DNA of 64,000 nucleotides from Caenimonas aquaedulcis (GTDB taxonomy: Bacteria > Pseudomonadota > Gammaproteobacteria > Burkholderiales > Burkholderiaceae_C). The stretch's first letter is position 1. Each line of letters begins with the position of its first letter. Below the pieces are notes generated by a model, which did not search any database, was not told the DNA's origin, and saw nothing but the letters and a program-made list of their open reading frames with translations. Made by a program: the position numbers and the translations under genes. The stretch spans positions 1,312,118-1,376,117 of the forward strand of contig NZ_JADWYS010000001.1 of NCBI RefSeq assembly GCF_015831345.1. The letters are read 5' to 3'. Positions 50,017 through 61,517 of the stretch are shown here, piece by piece.

Positions 50017-50966
50017 GCAGTACCCGCAAAATCGGACTCGCCGTCGCCCAGCTGGGGCCCATTCACCTCGCCGATTCGCGAGAGTCCGTGGTGCAGCGGC
50101 TGCTGGCGATGATGCGCGAGGCGAAGGCGCGCCAGGCGGACTTCGTCGTCTTCCCCGAGCTCGCGCTCACCACCTTCTTTCCGCGCTACTGGATGGAAGA
50201 AGCCGAAGCAGTGGACCGTTTCTTCGAAAAGACCATGCCCGGCCCCGCGACGCAGCCGCTCTTCGACGAAGCGAAGAAACTCGGCATCGGCTTCTACCTG
50301 GGCTATGCGGAACTCACGCCCAAGGGCCGCCGCTTCAACACGGCGATCCTCGTCGACCCGTCCGCCAACATCGTGGGCAAGTACCGCAAGGTGCACCTTC
50401 CCGGCCACAGCGACCACAAGCCCGACGCGCCTTTCCAGCACCTGGAAAAGAAATTCTTCGAGGTCGGCAACCTCGGCTTCGGCGTGTGGGACACGACGGG
50501 CGTCAAGATGGGCATGTGCATCTGCAACGACAGGCGCTGGCCCGAGACCTACCGCGTGATGGCGCTGCAAAGCGCGGAGATCGTGGTGCTGGGCTACAAC
50601 ACGCCGTCGCACAACATCCACTGGGACGAGCCGGCGCACCTGCGCACCAGCACGCACTTGATTTCGCTGCAGGCGAATGCGTACCAGAACGGGCTGTGGG
50701 TCGCGGCCGCCGCGAAGTGCGGACGCGAGGACGGCTTCCACATGATCGGCAATTCGGTGATCGTCGCGCCGACGGGGGAGATCGTGGCGCGCACGCTGAC
50801 CGAAGCGGACGAGGTGATCGCGACGGTGGCGGATCTGGGGATCGGGGAGCTCTTCCGCCAGCACGTGTTCAACTTCGCGAAGCACCGGCGGCCGGAGCAT
50901 TACGGGCTCATCACGGAGCGCACCGGGGCGGGGGAGCCGTTGCCTCGGCCTGTAGGTGACGATTGA
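50013..50966 (+). CDS. N-carbamoyl-D-amino acid hydrolase
   Basis: 317-residue nitrilase-superfamily enzyme that hydrolyses N-carbamoyl-D-amino acids to D-amino acid, CO2 and ammonia. Catalytic triad: E49 (VFPELALTTFFPRYW), K126 (YRKVHLPGH) and C171 (CICNDRRWPE). The sequence closely resembles the Agrobacterium D-carbamoylase along its whole length, including FNTAILVD, HLPGHSDHK and NSVIVAPTGEIVA. ATG 50013 has AGGAAA upstream and overlaps the hydantoinase stop by 4 bp. With the racemase and hydantoinase this gives the classic three-enzyme route from racemic hydantoins to D-amino acids. Confidence 0.93.
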   Translation: MSSTRKIGLAVAQLGPIHLADSRESVVQRLLAMMREAKARQADFVVFPELALTTFFPRYWMEEAEAVDRFFEKTMPGPATQPLFDEAKKLGIGFYLGYAELTPKGRRFNTAILVDPSANIVGKYRKVHLPGHSDHKPDAPFQHLEKKFFEVGNLGFGVWDTTGVKMGMCICNDRRWPETYRVMALQSAEIVVLGYNTPSHNIHWDEPAHLRTSTHLISLQANAYQNGLWVAAAAKCGREDGFHMIGNSVIVAPTGEIVARTLTEADEVIATVADLGIGELFRQHVFNFAKHRRPEHYGLITERTGAGEPLPRPVGDD

Positions 50967-50983
50967 GTCGGCTTTGAATCCAG

Positions 50984-51093
50984 GGACGCAGAATTCGCGG
51001 AAGTGACGCAGAATTTCGCGGAAGAAATCCAAAGAAATTCCTGCTGGATTTTTTCTGGCTTCCTTCTGCGTAACCTCTGCGAATTCTGCGTCC
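50984..51093. repeat. Long imperfect inverted repeat between convergent genes
   Basis: A left arm GGACGCAGAATTCGCGGAAG (starting 50984, running to ATCCA at about 51031) matches the reverse complement of 51045-51093 over about 48 bp with several mismatches, with a short loop (AAGAAATTCCTGC). The arms themselves contain near-tandem copies of ACGCAGAATT(T)CGCGG. Such ACGCAGA-type palindromic repeats occur in many bacterial genomes. It is the only content of the 156-bp gap and could also terminate both convergent operons. Confidence 0.7.
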
Positions 51094-51121
51094 TTGACTC
51101 AGGAAGCCGCAGGCAAGCCCG

Positions 51122-52516
51122 TCACCTCCCCGAAGGCTCCACCCACCCGCCGCCCAGCGCCTTGTACAGCTGCACTTGGTTCTGCAACTGCGCCGCCCGC
51201 GTCTGGATCAGCGCCTGCTGCGCCGCGAAGAGCGAGCGCTGCGCATCCAGCAGGTCGAGGTAGCTCGACACGCCGTTGTCGTAACGCAGCTTCGACAGCC
51301 GCATCCGCACCGACTCCGCTTCCACCACGTTGCGCTGCGCCTGCAGCTGCTCGCCGAGCAGGGCGCGGCCCGCGAGCGCGTCCGACACTTCGCGGAAGGC
51401 CGACTGGATCGCCTTTTCGTATTGCGCCAACGCGATGTCGCGCGCCACGTTGGCCGAGCGCAAGCCCGCCGCGTTGCGGCCCGCATCGAAGATCGGCAGC
51501 AACAGCGAAGGCGCGACGGTGAAGCCCCAGGAGCCCCCCTTGAAAAGGCCCGACAGTTCCGTGCTCGCGGTGCCGATGCCCGCCGTGAGGGAAATGCGCG
51601 GGAAGAACGCGGCGCGTGCGGCGCCGATGTTGGCGTTGGCCGCGATCAACTGCTGCTCGGCCTGACGCACGTCCGGGCGACGCACGAGGACGTCGGATGG
51701 CGTCGCAGCCGGCAGGTCCGGCAACGCGATGGATTCGCTCGTCACACCTGCGCGGAAGTCCGGTGCGACCGGCTCGCCCACCAGCAGCGCCAGGGTGTCG
51801 AGGTCGATCGCGCGCTGGCGCTGCGTTTGTGCGTTCGCCACACGCGCGCCTTCATAGAGCGACTGCGCCTGGCGGAAGTCCAGCTCGGACGCCGCGCCGT
51901 TGTCGAAGCGCAGCTTGGTGAGACGCAGCGAATCCTCGCGCGTGATGAGCGTCTGGCGCGTCAGCTCCAGCAATTCCTCGTCGGCGATCAGCGACAGCCA
52001 GGTCGTCGCGACACTCGCGATGAGCGAGGTCTGTGCCGCCTTGCGGCCTTCTTCGCTCGCGAAGTACTGCGCCAGCGCGGCGTCGCTCAGGCTCGCGATG
52101 CGGCCGAAAAGGTCGATCTCCCATGCTGTCGCGGCGAGGCCCGCCGTGTACACCGAGGACGTCGAACCATTGGCGCCCGGCGTGCGCGAACCCGCCACCG
52201 ACAGGCCGACATTGGGCACGCGGTCGGCGCGGCGGATGTCGTACTGCGCGCGCGCCGCTTCGATGTTCAGCACCGCGATGCGCAGGTCGCGGTTGTTGCG
52301 CAGCGCCGAGGCGATCAGCTCCTTCAGCCGCGCATCGGCGAAGAAGTTCTGCCAGTCGAGGTCGGCAGCCGCGGTACCCGAGGTGGCGCCCGGGTAGGCG
52401 AAGGCGCCCGCCACCGGCGCCACGGGGCGCTCGTACTTGGGCGCCATCGAGCAGGCGGCCAACAGTGAGGCCGCCGCGACGACGGACAGCGATGTCTTCA
52501 AGAGGCGGGCGTTCAT
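51122..52516 (-). CDS. RND efflux outer-membrane factor (NodT/OprM family)
   Basis: 464-residue outer-membrane channel of the TolC/OprM type with a lipoprotein signal (LLAAC, C22). The two duplicated halves are visible: ARLKELIASALRNNRDLRIAVLNIEAARAQYDIRRAD and the FLDLLDAQRSLFAAQQALIQTRAAQLQNQVQLYKALGG-type repeat near the C-terminus (EPxRxALGGGW). It forms the outer-membrane duct of the tripartite pump with the two genes downstream on this strand. The start overlaps the RND pump stop by 4 bp (ATGA), so the three are one operon. Confidence 0.92.
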   Translation of the reverse strand: MNARLLKTSLSVVAAASLLAACSMAPKYERPVAPVAGAFAYPGATSGTAAADLDWQNFFADARLKELIASALRNNRDLRIAVLNIEAARAQYDIRRADRVPNVGLSVAGSRTPGANGSTSSVYTAGLAATAWEIDLFGRIASLSDAALAQYFASEEGRKAAQTSLIASVATTWLSLIADEELLELTRQTLITREDSLRLTKLRFDNGAASELDFRQAQSLYEGARVANAQTQRQRAIDLDTLALLVGEPVAPDFRAGVTSESIALPDLPAATPSDVLVRRPDVRQAEQQLIAANANIGAARAAFFPRISLTAGIGTASTELSGLFKGGSWGFTVAPSLLLPIFDAGRNAAGLRSANVARDIALAQYEKAIQSAFREVSDALAGRALLGEQLQAQRNVVEAESVRMRLSKLRYDNGVSSYLDLLDAQRSLFAAQQALIQTRAAQLQNQVQLYKALGGGWVEPSGR

Positions 52517-55500
52517 ACCTGGTCCCCCGCCTTCGCGCCCGGGGGCAACTCGTGTTCCAGCTCGTGCGCATACAGCTTGCGCTGGCGCTCGCTGTCCTTG
52601 AAGAAGCCGCGCACGACGACGAAGAAGACGGGCACGAAGAGCACCGCGAGGCTGGTCGCGGTGATCATGCCGCCCATCACGCCGGTGCCGATCGCGCGCT
52701 GGCTGGCCGAGCCCGCGCCGCTCGCGACGACCAGCGGCAATACTCCAAGAATGAAGGCCAGCGAGGTCATGATGATGGGGCGGAACCGCAGGTGGCAGGC
52801 CATCAGCGCCGCCTCCACGAGGCTCTTGCCCTGCGCCTGCAGGTCCTTCGCGTACTCGATGATCAGCACCGCGTTCTTCGCGGACAGGCCGATGATCGTG
52901 ATCAGGCCGACCTTGAAGTACACGTCGTTCGGGAAGTCGCGCAGCGTGGCGCCCAGCAGCGCGCCGACGATGCCCAGCGGCACCACCAGGATCACCGACA
53001 TCGGGATCGACCAGCTCTCGTACAGCGCCGCCAGGCACAGGAACACCGCCAGCAGCGAGAAGCCCAGCAGGATGGTGGCCTGCGCGCCCGAGAGCTTTTC
53101 CTCGCGCGACTGGCCCGTCCATTCGTAGGCGAAGCCGGCGGGCAGCTGCGCCGCGAGCCGCTCCATCTCGTCCATCGCATCGCCCGTGCTCTTGCCCGGC
53201 GCGGCGTCGCCGGAGATGCGCATCGACGGGTAGCCGTTGTAGCGCACCGTCTGCATCGGGCCCGTCACCCAGCGCGTTGTCGCGAACGCGGACAGCGGCA
53301 CGGCAACGCCCTTGTTGTTGGTTGCGGTGATGCGCAGCAGGTCGCCCGGCTGCATGCGGCCCGTCGCGTCGGCCTGCACGACCACGCGCTGCAGGCGCCC
53401 GCGGTTCGGGAAGTCGTTGATGTAGGACGAGCCGAGCGCCGTCGACATGGCACTGTTGATGGAATCGAAGGTCACGCCCAGGGCGTTGGCCTTGTCGCGG
53501 TCGATGTCGACCTGCAACTGCGGCGCATCCTCCAGGCCGTCCGGCCGGACGCCTGCGACGATCTTGCTTTGCCCCGCGAGCCCGAGCAACTGGTTGCGCG
53601 CGGCGACCAGCGCTTCGTGCCCGTTGCCGCCGCGGTCCTGCAGGCGGAAGTTGAAGCCTGTCGCGGTACCCAGCTCCGGAATGGCCGGCGGGCTGAGCGC
53701 GAAGATGAACGCATCGCGGATGCCCGACAGCGCGCCGAACGCGCGCCCGGCGATCGCGGATGCCGAATGCTCCGCGCCCTTGCGCTCGGACCAGTCCTTG
53801 AGCGTCACGAAGGCGAGGCCCGCGTTCTGCCCCTGGCCCGAGAACGAGAAGCCCAGCACGCCCACCATGCTCTGCACTTCCGGCTGCTTGAGGATGAAGT
53901 TCTCCACGCCTTCCATGACCTTGGTCGTGCGCTCGATCGTGGCGCCCGGCGGCAGTTGCACGTTCACGAGCATGTAGCCCTGGTCCTCGCTCGGCAGGAA
54001 GGACGTGGGCAGGCGCATGAACAGCACCGCCACCGCCGCGATCACGGCGAGGTACACGATCAAGGCGCGGCCGGTGCGGCGCAGGATGCGCGCGACGAAG
54101 CCTTCGTAGCCCTTGGCCGTGCGCGAGAAGCCGCGGTTGAAGCGCCCGAAGAAGCCGCGCTTTTCCAGGTGGTGGCCCGCCTCCATGGGCTTGAGGAGCG
54201 TCGCGCACAGCGCGGGCGTGAGCGACAGCGCCATGAACGCGGAAAAGCAGATCGACGCGAGCATCACCGCGGAGAACTGCTTGTAGATGTTGCCCACCGC
54301 GCCGCCGAAGAACGCGAGCGGCACGAACACCGACACCAGCACCACCGTCACCCCGACGATCGCGCCCTGGATCTGGCTCATCGCCTTCACGGTCGCTTCG
54401 CGCGGCGGCAGGCCCTCCTCGCTCATGATCCGTTCGACGTTCTCCACCACGACGATCGCGTCGTCCACGACGATGCCGATCACCAGCACCATGCCGAACA
54501 TCGTGAGCACGTTGATGGAGAAGCCGAGCGCGAGCAGCACGGCGAAGGTGCCCAGCAGCGACACCGGCACCACGATGGCGGGGATCGCGGTGTAGCGAAG
54601 GTTCTGCAGGAAGAGGTACATCACGAGGAACACCAGCACCATCGCCTCGACCAGCGTCTCCACCACCTGCTTGATGGAGATGTTGACGAAGCGCGAGCTG
54701 TCGTAGGGGATCGCCCACTTCATGCCCTGCGGGAAGAACTTCGAGAGCTCCTCCATGCGCTTGCGGATCGCGGTGGCGGTGGCCAGCGCATTGCCGCTGG
54801 GCGCGAGCTGCACGCCGATGCCGGTGGACGGCTTGCCGTTCAGGCGCGCGGAGACCGCGTAGCCCTGCGCGCCGAGCTCCAGCCGCGCGACGTCGCGCAG
54901 GCGCACGGCCGAACCGTCCGTGTTCGCGCGCAGCACGATGTTGCCGAACTGTTCCACCGTGGTGAGCTGCCCGTTGACGACGACCGTGGCGAATGTGCCC
55001 TGCCCCGGCACGTTGGGCATGTCGCCGATGGCGCCCGCGGACACCTGCGCGTTCTGCGCGCGGATCGCGGCATTCACTTCGGCACTCGACAGGTTGAAGC
55101 TCTCCAGCTTGGCCTGGTCGATCCAGATGCGCATCGCGCGTTCCGTGCCGAAGAGCTGCGCCTGGCCGACGCCGGGAATGCGCTGGATTTCCGGCAGCAC
55201 CGCGCGCGACGCGTAGTCGCCGAGCGCCACCGGGTCCCACGCGGGGTCGTCCGAGGAGAGGATCGTGAAGAGCAGGAAATTCGAGCGCGACTTGTCCACG
55301 CGCACGCCTTGCTGCGTCACCGCCGCGGGCAGCCGCGGGCCGGCGCGCGAAAGTCGGTTCTGCACGTCCACCTGCGCGAGGTCGGGGTTCGTGCCCGACT
55401 CGAAGCTGAGCGTGATCGAGCCGCTGCCGTTGGCCTGCGCCACCGACTCCATGTAGATGAGGCCGGGCGAGCCGTTCATCTCCTGCTCGATGATGGACAG

Positions 55501-55683
55501 GACGCTGTCTTCCAGCGTCTGCGCGGAGGCGCCGGGGTACACCGCCTGGATGACGATGCTGGGCGGCGCGACCGAGGGGTACTGCGCGACCGGCAGCTTG
55601 ACGACCGCCACAGCGCCGAGCACCAGCACGAAGAGCGCGATCACCCAGGCGAAGACCGGCCGGTCGATGAAAAACTTGGCCAT
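52513..55683 (-). CDS. RND multidrug efflux pump (HAE-1 family)
   Basis: 1056-residue inner-membrane pump of the AcrB/MexF type. The proton-relay aspartates D407 and D408 (GIVVDDAIVVVEN) occupy the same numbers as in AcrB, and the lysine of helix 10 is in GLSAKNAVLIIEYAKDL. The two large periplasmic porter/docking domains, the RFVNISIKQVVETLVEAMVL helix region and the DISxxRG-type funnel segments are present. HAE-1 pumps export hydrophobic compounds, but the substrate range cannot be predicted. It lies between the outer-membrane factor (4-bp overlap) and the periplasmic adaptor gene. Confidence 0.94.
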   Translation of the reverse strand: MAKFFIDRPVFAWVIALFVLVLGAVAVVKLPVAQYPSVAPPSIVIQAVYPGASAQTLEDSVLSIIEQEMNGSPGLIYMESVAQANGSGSITLSFESGTNPDLAQVDVQNRLSRAGPRLPAAVTQQGVRVDKSRSNFLLFTILSSDDPAWDPVALGDYASRAVLPEIQRIPGVGQAQLFGTERAMRIWIDQAKLESFNLSSAEVNAAIRAQNAQVSAGAIGDMPNVPGQGTFATVVVNGQLTTVEQFGNIVLRANTDGSAVRLRDVARLELGAQGYAVSARLNGKPSTGIGVQLAPSGNALATATAIRKRMEELSKFFPQGMKWAIPYDSSRFVNISIKQVVETLVEAMVLVFLVMYLFLQNLRYTAIPAIVVPVSLLGTFAVLLALGFSINVLTMFGMVLVIGIVVDDAIVVVENVERIMSEEGLPPREATVKAMSQIQGAIVGVTVVLVSVFVPLAFFGGAVGNIYKQFSAVMLASICFSAFMALSLTPALCATLLKPMEAGHHLEKRGFFGRFNRGFSRTAKGYEGFVARILRRTGRALIVYLAVIAAVAVLFMRLPTSFLPSEDQGYMLVNVQLPPGATIERTTKVMEGVENFILKQPEVQSMVGVLGFSFSGQGQNAGLAFVTLKDWSERKGAEHSASAIAGRAFGALSGIRDAFIFALSPPAIPELGTATGFNFRLQDRGGNGHEALVAARNQLLGLAGQSKIVAGVRPDGLEDAPQLQVDIDRDKANALGVTFDSINSAMSTALGSSYINDFPNRGRLQRVVVQADATGRMQPGDLLRITATNNKGVAVPLSAFATTRWVTGPMQTVRYNGYPSMRISGDAAPGKSTGDAMDEMERLAAQLPAGFAYEWTGQSREEKLSGAQATILLGFSLLAVFLCLAALYESWSIPMSVILVVPLGIVGALLGATLRDFPNDVYFKVGLITIIGLSAKNAVLIIEYAKDLQAQGKSLVEAALMACHLRFRPIIMTSLAFILGVLPLVVASGAGSASQRAIGTGVMGGMITATSLAVLFVPVFFVVVRGFFKDSERQRKLYAHELEHELPPGAKAGDQV

Positions 55684-55693
55684 GCTGCTGCCT

Positions 55694-56923
55694 TCAGGAC
55701 TTCGCGGATGCGGGACGGGATGCGGGCGATGCGGAGGGCGCGCCGCCTGGCGGCGTGGCGGACCACGGCACGGGCTTGACCGGGGAGCCCGGGCGCAGCT
55801 TCTGGAAGCCGTCGACCATCACCTGCTCGCCGGCCTTCAGGCCGTCGGTGACGACCCACTGGCCGTTCTGCTCGCCGCTCACCTTGATGGTGCGCGGGGC
55901 GACCTTGCCTTCCTTGTCGACGACCATGACCGTGTCGCCCTGGGTCGCACGGGTGACCGCCTGCTGCGGCAGCAGCACGGCATTGCCGGCCTTGGCCTGC
56001 TCCAGCCGCACGCGCACGTACAGGCCCGGCAGCAGCGTCCCGTTCGGGTTGGGCACTTCCGCGCGCAGCGTGATCTGCCCGCTGGTCGCGTCCACCGTGA
56101 GGTCGGAGAAGAGCAGGCGACCCGGGTTCGGGTGTTCGCTGCCGTCTTCCAGCACCACGCGCACCAACGCGCCTTCCGCGCCCGCGGCACGCCTGAGCTT
56201 GCCCTCCGCCAGCGCCTTGCGCATCTTGAGCACTTCGGCGGCGGACTGCGTGAAGTTGACGTACATCGGGTTGATCTGCTGGATCACCGCGAGCGGCGTC
56301 GCCTCGCCCTGGCCGACGAGCGCGCCTTCGGTCACGAGGGCGCGGCCGATGCGTCCGGAGATCGGCGCCGTGACGGAGGCGTATCCCACGTTGATCTGCG
56401 CGGTCTGCACCGCGGCCTTGCCGGCCGCGACATCGGCCTGCGCCTGCTGCTGCGCCGCCACGGCGTTCGCGTAGTCCTGCTTGCTGATCGCGTTGGCTTC
56501 CACCAGCGGCTTGTAGCGTTCCGCGAGCGCCGTGGCCTGCCCGAGATTGGCCTGGGCGCGCGCCATGGTGGCCTGCGCGCTCGCCAGCTGCGCGGCATAG
56601 GGCGCGGCGTCGATGGAAAAGAGCGGCTGGCCGGCGCGGACGTCCGAGCCTTCGGTGAATAGGCGCCTTTGCACGATGCCGGCGGCGCGCGCGCGCACCT
56701 GGGCGACGCGCGAAGGCTCCAGGCGGCCGGGCAGTTCGGTGACGAGGCCCACCTCGCCGGGGGCGACGGTGACGACACCGACTTCCGGTGGCGGCATCCC
56801 GCCGCCGGGGCCGCCTGCGGGCTGGGCGTTGCCGCCGGGGCCGCAAGCCGCCAGCAGCGTGGCGGCGAGGAGGGAGATCAGGGAAAGAGGTCTTGACGCG
56901 AAACGCTGGCGCAAGGCGGGCAT
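55694..56923 (-). CDS. RND efflux periplasmic adaptor (membrane fusion protein)
   Basis: 409-residue MFP with a lipoprotein signal (LLAAC, C27) and a Gly/Pro-rich linker. Its hairpin, lipoyl and beta-barrel parts are recognisable: PPEVGVVTVAPGEVGLVTELPGRLEPSRVAQVRARAAGIVQ and the coiled hairpin ending in APISGRIGRALVTEGALV. Barrel and membrane-proximal domains follow, with GLYVRVRLEQ. It starts the operon adaptor-pump-outer-membrane factor on the minus strand; ATG 56923 is the only start that keeps the lipobox. The 166-bp gap to the divergent regulator gene contains two GGGATCGC copies (57059 and 57069) but no clear promoter. Confidence 0.92.
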   Translation of the reverse strand: MPALRQRFASRPLSLISLLAATLLAACGPGGNAQPAGGPGGGMPPPEVGVVTVAPGEVGLVTELPGRLEPSRVAQVRARAAGIVQRRLFTEGSDVRAGQPLFSIDAAPYAAQLASAQATMARAQANLGQATALAERYKPLVEANAISKQDYANAVAAQQQAQADVAAGKAAVQTAQINVGYASVTAPISGRIGRALVTEGALVGQGEATPLAVIQQINPMYVNFTQSAAEVLKMRKALAEGKLRRAAGAEGALVRVVLEDGSEHPNPGRLLFSDLTVDATSGQITLRAEVPNPNGTLLPGLYVRVRLEQAKAGNAVLLPQQAVTRATQGDTVMVVDKEGKVAPRTIKVSGEQNGQWVVTDGLKAGEQVMVDGFQKLRPGSPVKPVPWSATPPGGAPSASPASRPASAKS

Positions 56924-57089
56924 TGCAATCCTTGTGGGAACGGGATCGGCGCCGCCGGGCGGGGTGGGCGCGGCGTGACGACGGATTTCGGGAACCACAG
57001 AGTATGCCGCGACTGGATGTCGAATGCTTTCAGCAGGATTAGCGCGGTGCAGCTCTGCGGGATCGCGCGGGATCGCACACAATGAGGGC

Positions 57090-58953
<1,864 letters not shown>

Positions 58954-58958
58954 TCCGC

Positions 58959-59645
58959 ATGCCCGCCTTCAGCGCCGCCGACTTCGATGCGATCTGGCTG
59001 ACGCTGAAGCTGGCGACCCTCACCACCGCCCTCCTGCTGCTGCTCGCGACGCCGCTCGCGTGGTGGCTCGCGCGAACCGCGTCGGGCTGGCGCGCGCCCG
59101 TCGCCGCCGTCGTGGCCTTGCCGCTCGTGCTGCCGCCCACGGTTTTGGGCTTCTACCTCCTGGTCACCATGGGCCCCCACGGACCCGTGGGGCAGGCCAC
59201 GCAGATGCTCGGCCTGGGCACCCTGCCCTTCACCTTCGCCGGCCTCCTCGTGGGCTCGGTGATCTATTCGCTGCCCTTTGCCGTGCAGCCGCTGCAGCAT
59301 GCCTTCGAGGCCGTGGGCCGCCGGCCGATGGAAGTGGCGGCGACCCTGCGTGCGCGTCCCCTGGATGCCTTCCTTTCCGTGGCCGTCCCGCTCGCACGGC
59401 CCGGGTTCGTGACCGCCGCGATCCTCAGCTTTGCGCACACGGTCGGCGAATTCGGCGTCGTGCTCATGATCGGCGGCAACATCCCGCAGCAGACGCGCGT
59501 CGTGTCCACGCAGATCTACGGGCACGTCGAGGCGCTGGAGTACACGCAGGCGCACTGGCTCGCGGGCGGCATGGTGCTGTTCTCGTTCGCGGTGCTGCTG
59601 GCGCTGTCCCTCACGAGCCGGCGCAGCCTGCGGGTGCTCGGATGA
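58959..59645 (+). CDS. modB: Molybdate ABC transporter permease
   Basis: 228-residue permease with about five helices. [28 protein letters not shown] at the start, the [12 protein letters not shown] segment, and the EAA-type loop [31 protein letters not shown] and [19 protein letters not shown] are ModB hallmarks. It pairs with the ModC ATPase. It is 5 bp from modA and overlaps modC by 4 bp (ATGA). Confidence 0.93.
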   Translation: MPAFSAADFDAIWLTLKLATLTTALLLLLATPLAWWLARTASGWRAPVAAVVALPLVLPPTVLGFYLLVTMGPHGPVGQATQMLGLGTLPFTFAGLLVGSVIYSLPFAVQPLQHAFEAVGRRPMEVAATLRARPLDAFLSVAVPLARPGFVTAAILSFAHTVGEFGVVLMIGGNIPQQTRVVSTQIYGHVEALEYTQAHWLAGGMVLFSFAVLLALSLTSRRSLRVLG

Positions 59646-60724
59646 GCGCGCAGGACATGCTGCTGCGCCTCGCGCTCGCGCGAAAGACGTTCCGCCTCGA
59701 CGTGGATTGCGCGCTGCCGGCGCACGGCATCACCTGCGTGTTCGGCCCGTCCGGGTCCGGCAAGACCAGCCTGCTGCGGTGCATCGCCGGGCTGGAGCGC
59801 GCCGCCGGCACCGTTCGCATCGCCGATGCGGTCTGGCAGGACGACGCGCAAGGGGTCTTCGTGCCCACGTGGAAGCGCCCGCTGGGCTATGTGTTCCAGG
59901 AGGCGAGCCTCTTCGACCACCTCGATGTGCGCGGCAACCTCGACTACGGCGCGCAACGCGCGGGCGCCGCGGAGCGCCGGATCGCGCTCGCCGCGGCGAT
60001 CGAGCTCCTGGGCATCGGCGACCTGCTCGCGCGGCCCACGCACGAACTCTCGGGCGGCGAGCGCCAGCGCGTCGCGATCGCGCGCGCCCTCGCCGCGCAG
60101 CCGCGCGTGCTCCTGCTGGACGAGCCGCTGGCATCGATCGACATCGCGCGCAAGCAGGACATCCTTCCGTGGCTGGAGCGCCTGCGCGACGAGCTCGCGC
60201 TGCCGATGGTCTACGTCACGCACTCGGCCGACGAGGTCGCGCGGCTCGCGGACACGCTCGTCGTGCTGGAGCGCGGACGTGTCGCTTCCACGGGCCCCGC
60301 GGCGCGCGTGCTGGCGCGCACCGACGACGCGGCGCTGTGGGGCGACGACCCGGGCGCGCTGATCGACGGCACGCTCGCCCTGCGGGACGGGCGCTGGCAC
60401 CTGGCGCGCGTCGACTTCCCGGGCGGCAGCCTCTGGCTGCGCGACGACGGCGTCGCCGCCGGCCAGCGCGCCCGCCTTCGCGTGCTCGCGCGCGACGTGA
60501 GCATTGCGACACGGGAGCCGGAGGGCACGTCGATCCAGAACCTGCTGCCCTGCACCGTACAGCACATCGCGGCGGATGCACATCCTTCGCAGCTGCTCGT
60601 GCGCCTCGCGTGCGGCGAGACGACGCTGCTCGCGCGGATCACCGCGCGCGCGGCCGATTCGCTGGGCCTCGCCACGGGCATGCCCGTGTGGGCGCAGGTC
60701 AAGTCGGTGGCGCTGGTGCAGTGA
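59642..60724 (+). CDS. modC: Molybdate ABC transporter ATP-binding protein
   Basis: 360-residue ATPase. Walker [10 protein letters not shown] (K41), Q-loop YVFQEASLF, signature [15 protein letters not shown] and Walker [13 protein letters not shown] are all present. The last about 70 residues contain a MOP/TOBE domain that binds molybdate and can lower transport when the oxyanion is abundant ([15 protein letters not shown]). It overlaps modB by 4 bp and its 3' end overlaps the convergent tupA by 26 bp, so mod and tup transcripts face each other. Confidence 0.94.
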   Translation: MSAQDMLLRLALARKTFRLDVDCALPAHGITCVFGPSGSGKTSLLRCIAGLERAAGTVRIADAVWQDDAQGVFVPTWKRPLGYVFQEASLFDHLDVRGNLDYGAQRAGAAERRIALAAAIELLGIGDLLARPTHELSGGERQRVAIARALAAQPRVLLLDEPLASIDIARKQDILPWLERLRDELALPMVYVTHSADEVARLADTLVVLERGRVASTGPAARVLARTDDAALWGDDPGALIDGTLALRDGRWHLARVDFPGGSLWLRDDGVAAGQRARLRVLARDVSIATREPEGTSIQNLLPCTVQHIAADAHPSQLLVRLACGETTLLARITARAADSLGLATGMPVWAQVKSVALVQ

Positions 60725-61517
60725 GTTTCGCGGCGTTCGGGAAGAACAGCTGCTCGCCGCCGATGCGGTAGTTCGCGATCACGCCCTGCCCCGCCGGCGA
60801 GGTGATCCAGTCGACGAACTTCTGCGCCCCGGCCGCGTTCAGTTTCGGGTACTTCGCGGGATTCACCACCATCACGCCGTACTGGTTGAAGAGCCGCTTG
60901 TCGCCTTCGACGAGCACCGCGAGGTCGCCGCGATTGCCGAAGCTCAGCCAGGTGCCGCGGTCCGTGAGCACATAGGCGTTCGAGGAACTTCCGATGTTCA
61001 GGGCCGGCCCCATGCCGCAGCCGCATTCCCGGTAGCCCGCGCCCTTGCCGGCCGCTCCCGCCTGCGACCAGTAGCGCAGCTCGGCGGCATGGGTGCCGCT
61101 CTTGTCGCCGCGGGAGATGAAGGGCGCGTTGGCGGCGGCGATCTTCTTCAGCGCCGCGAGGATGTCCCTGCCGCGCACGCCGGCCGGGTCGGGTTTCGGG
61201 CCGACCACGACGAAATCGTTATACATGACCGGGTAGCGCTTGCGCGAGCCTCCCTCCGCGACGAACTTCTCCTCCGCCGCCTGGTCGTGCACGAAGAGCA
61301 CGTCCGCATCGCCGCGCCTCGCGATGTCGATGGCCTGCCCGGTTCCGACGGAGACCACCTTGATGTCCAGGCCGGTCGCCTTCTTCGCCTCGGGAATCAG
61401 GTGCCCGAACAGGCCCGACTGTTCGGTGGACGTGGTGGACGCCACGGTGATCGTCTCCGCGCGCGCCGCGGCGGCGAACCACAGGGCTGCGGCCATCCAG
61501 GCCAGGGGGTACTTCAC
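60699..61517 (-). CDS. tupA: Tungstate ABC transporter substrate-binding protein, GTG start
   Basis: 272-residue periplasmic receptor. The signal peptide (near ARA-E) is followed by ITVASTTSTEQSGLFGHLIPEAKK, the TTST signature by which TupA proteins hold tungstate, then VVSVGTGQAIDIARRGDADVLFVHD and FISRGDKSGTH. TupA proteins distinguish tungstate from molybdate strongly. The start is GTG 61517, with GGAGAG upstream, overlapping the tupC stop (GTGA). The gene is last in the operon tupB-tupC-tupA and convergent with modC. Confidence 0.92.
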   Translation of the reverse strand: MKYPLAWMAAALWFAAAARAETITVASTTSTEQSGLFGHLIPEAKKATGLDIKVVSVGTGQAIDIARRGDADVLFVHDQAAEEKFVAEGGSRKRYPVMYNDFVVVGPKPDPAGVRGRDILAALKKIAAANAPFISRGDKSGTHAAELRYWSQAGAAGKGAGYRECGCGMGPALNIGSSSNAYVLTDRGTWLSFGNRGDLAVLVEGDKRLFNQYGVMVVNPAKYPKLNAAGAQKFVDWITSPAGQGVIANYRIGGEQLFFPNAAKLTAPAPPT

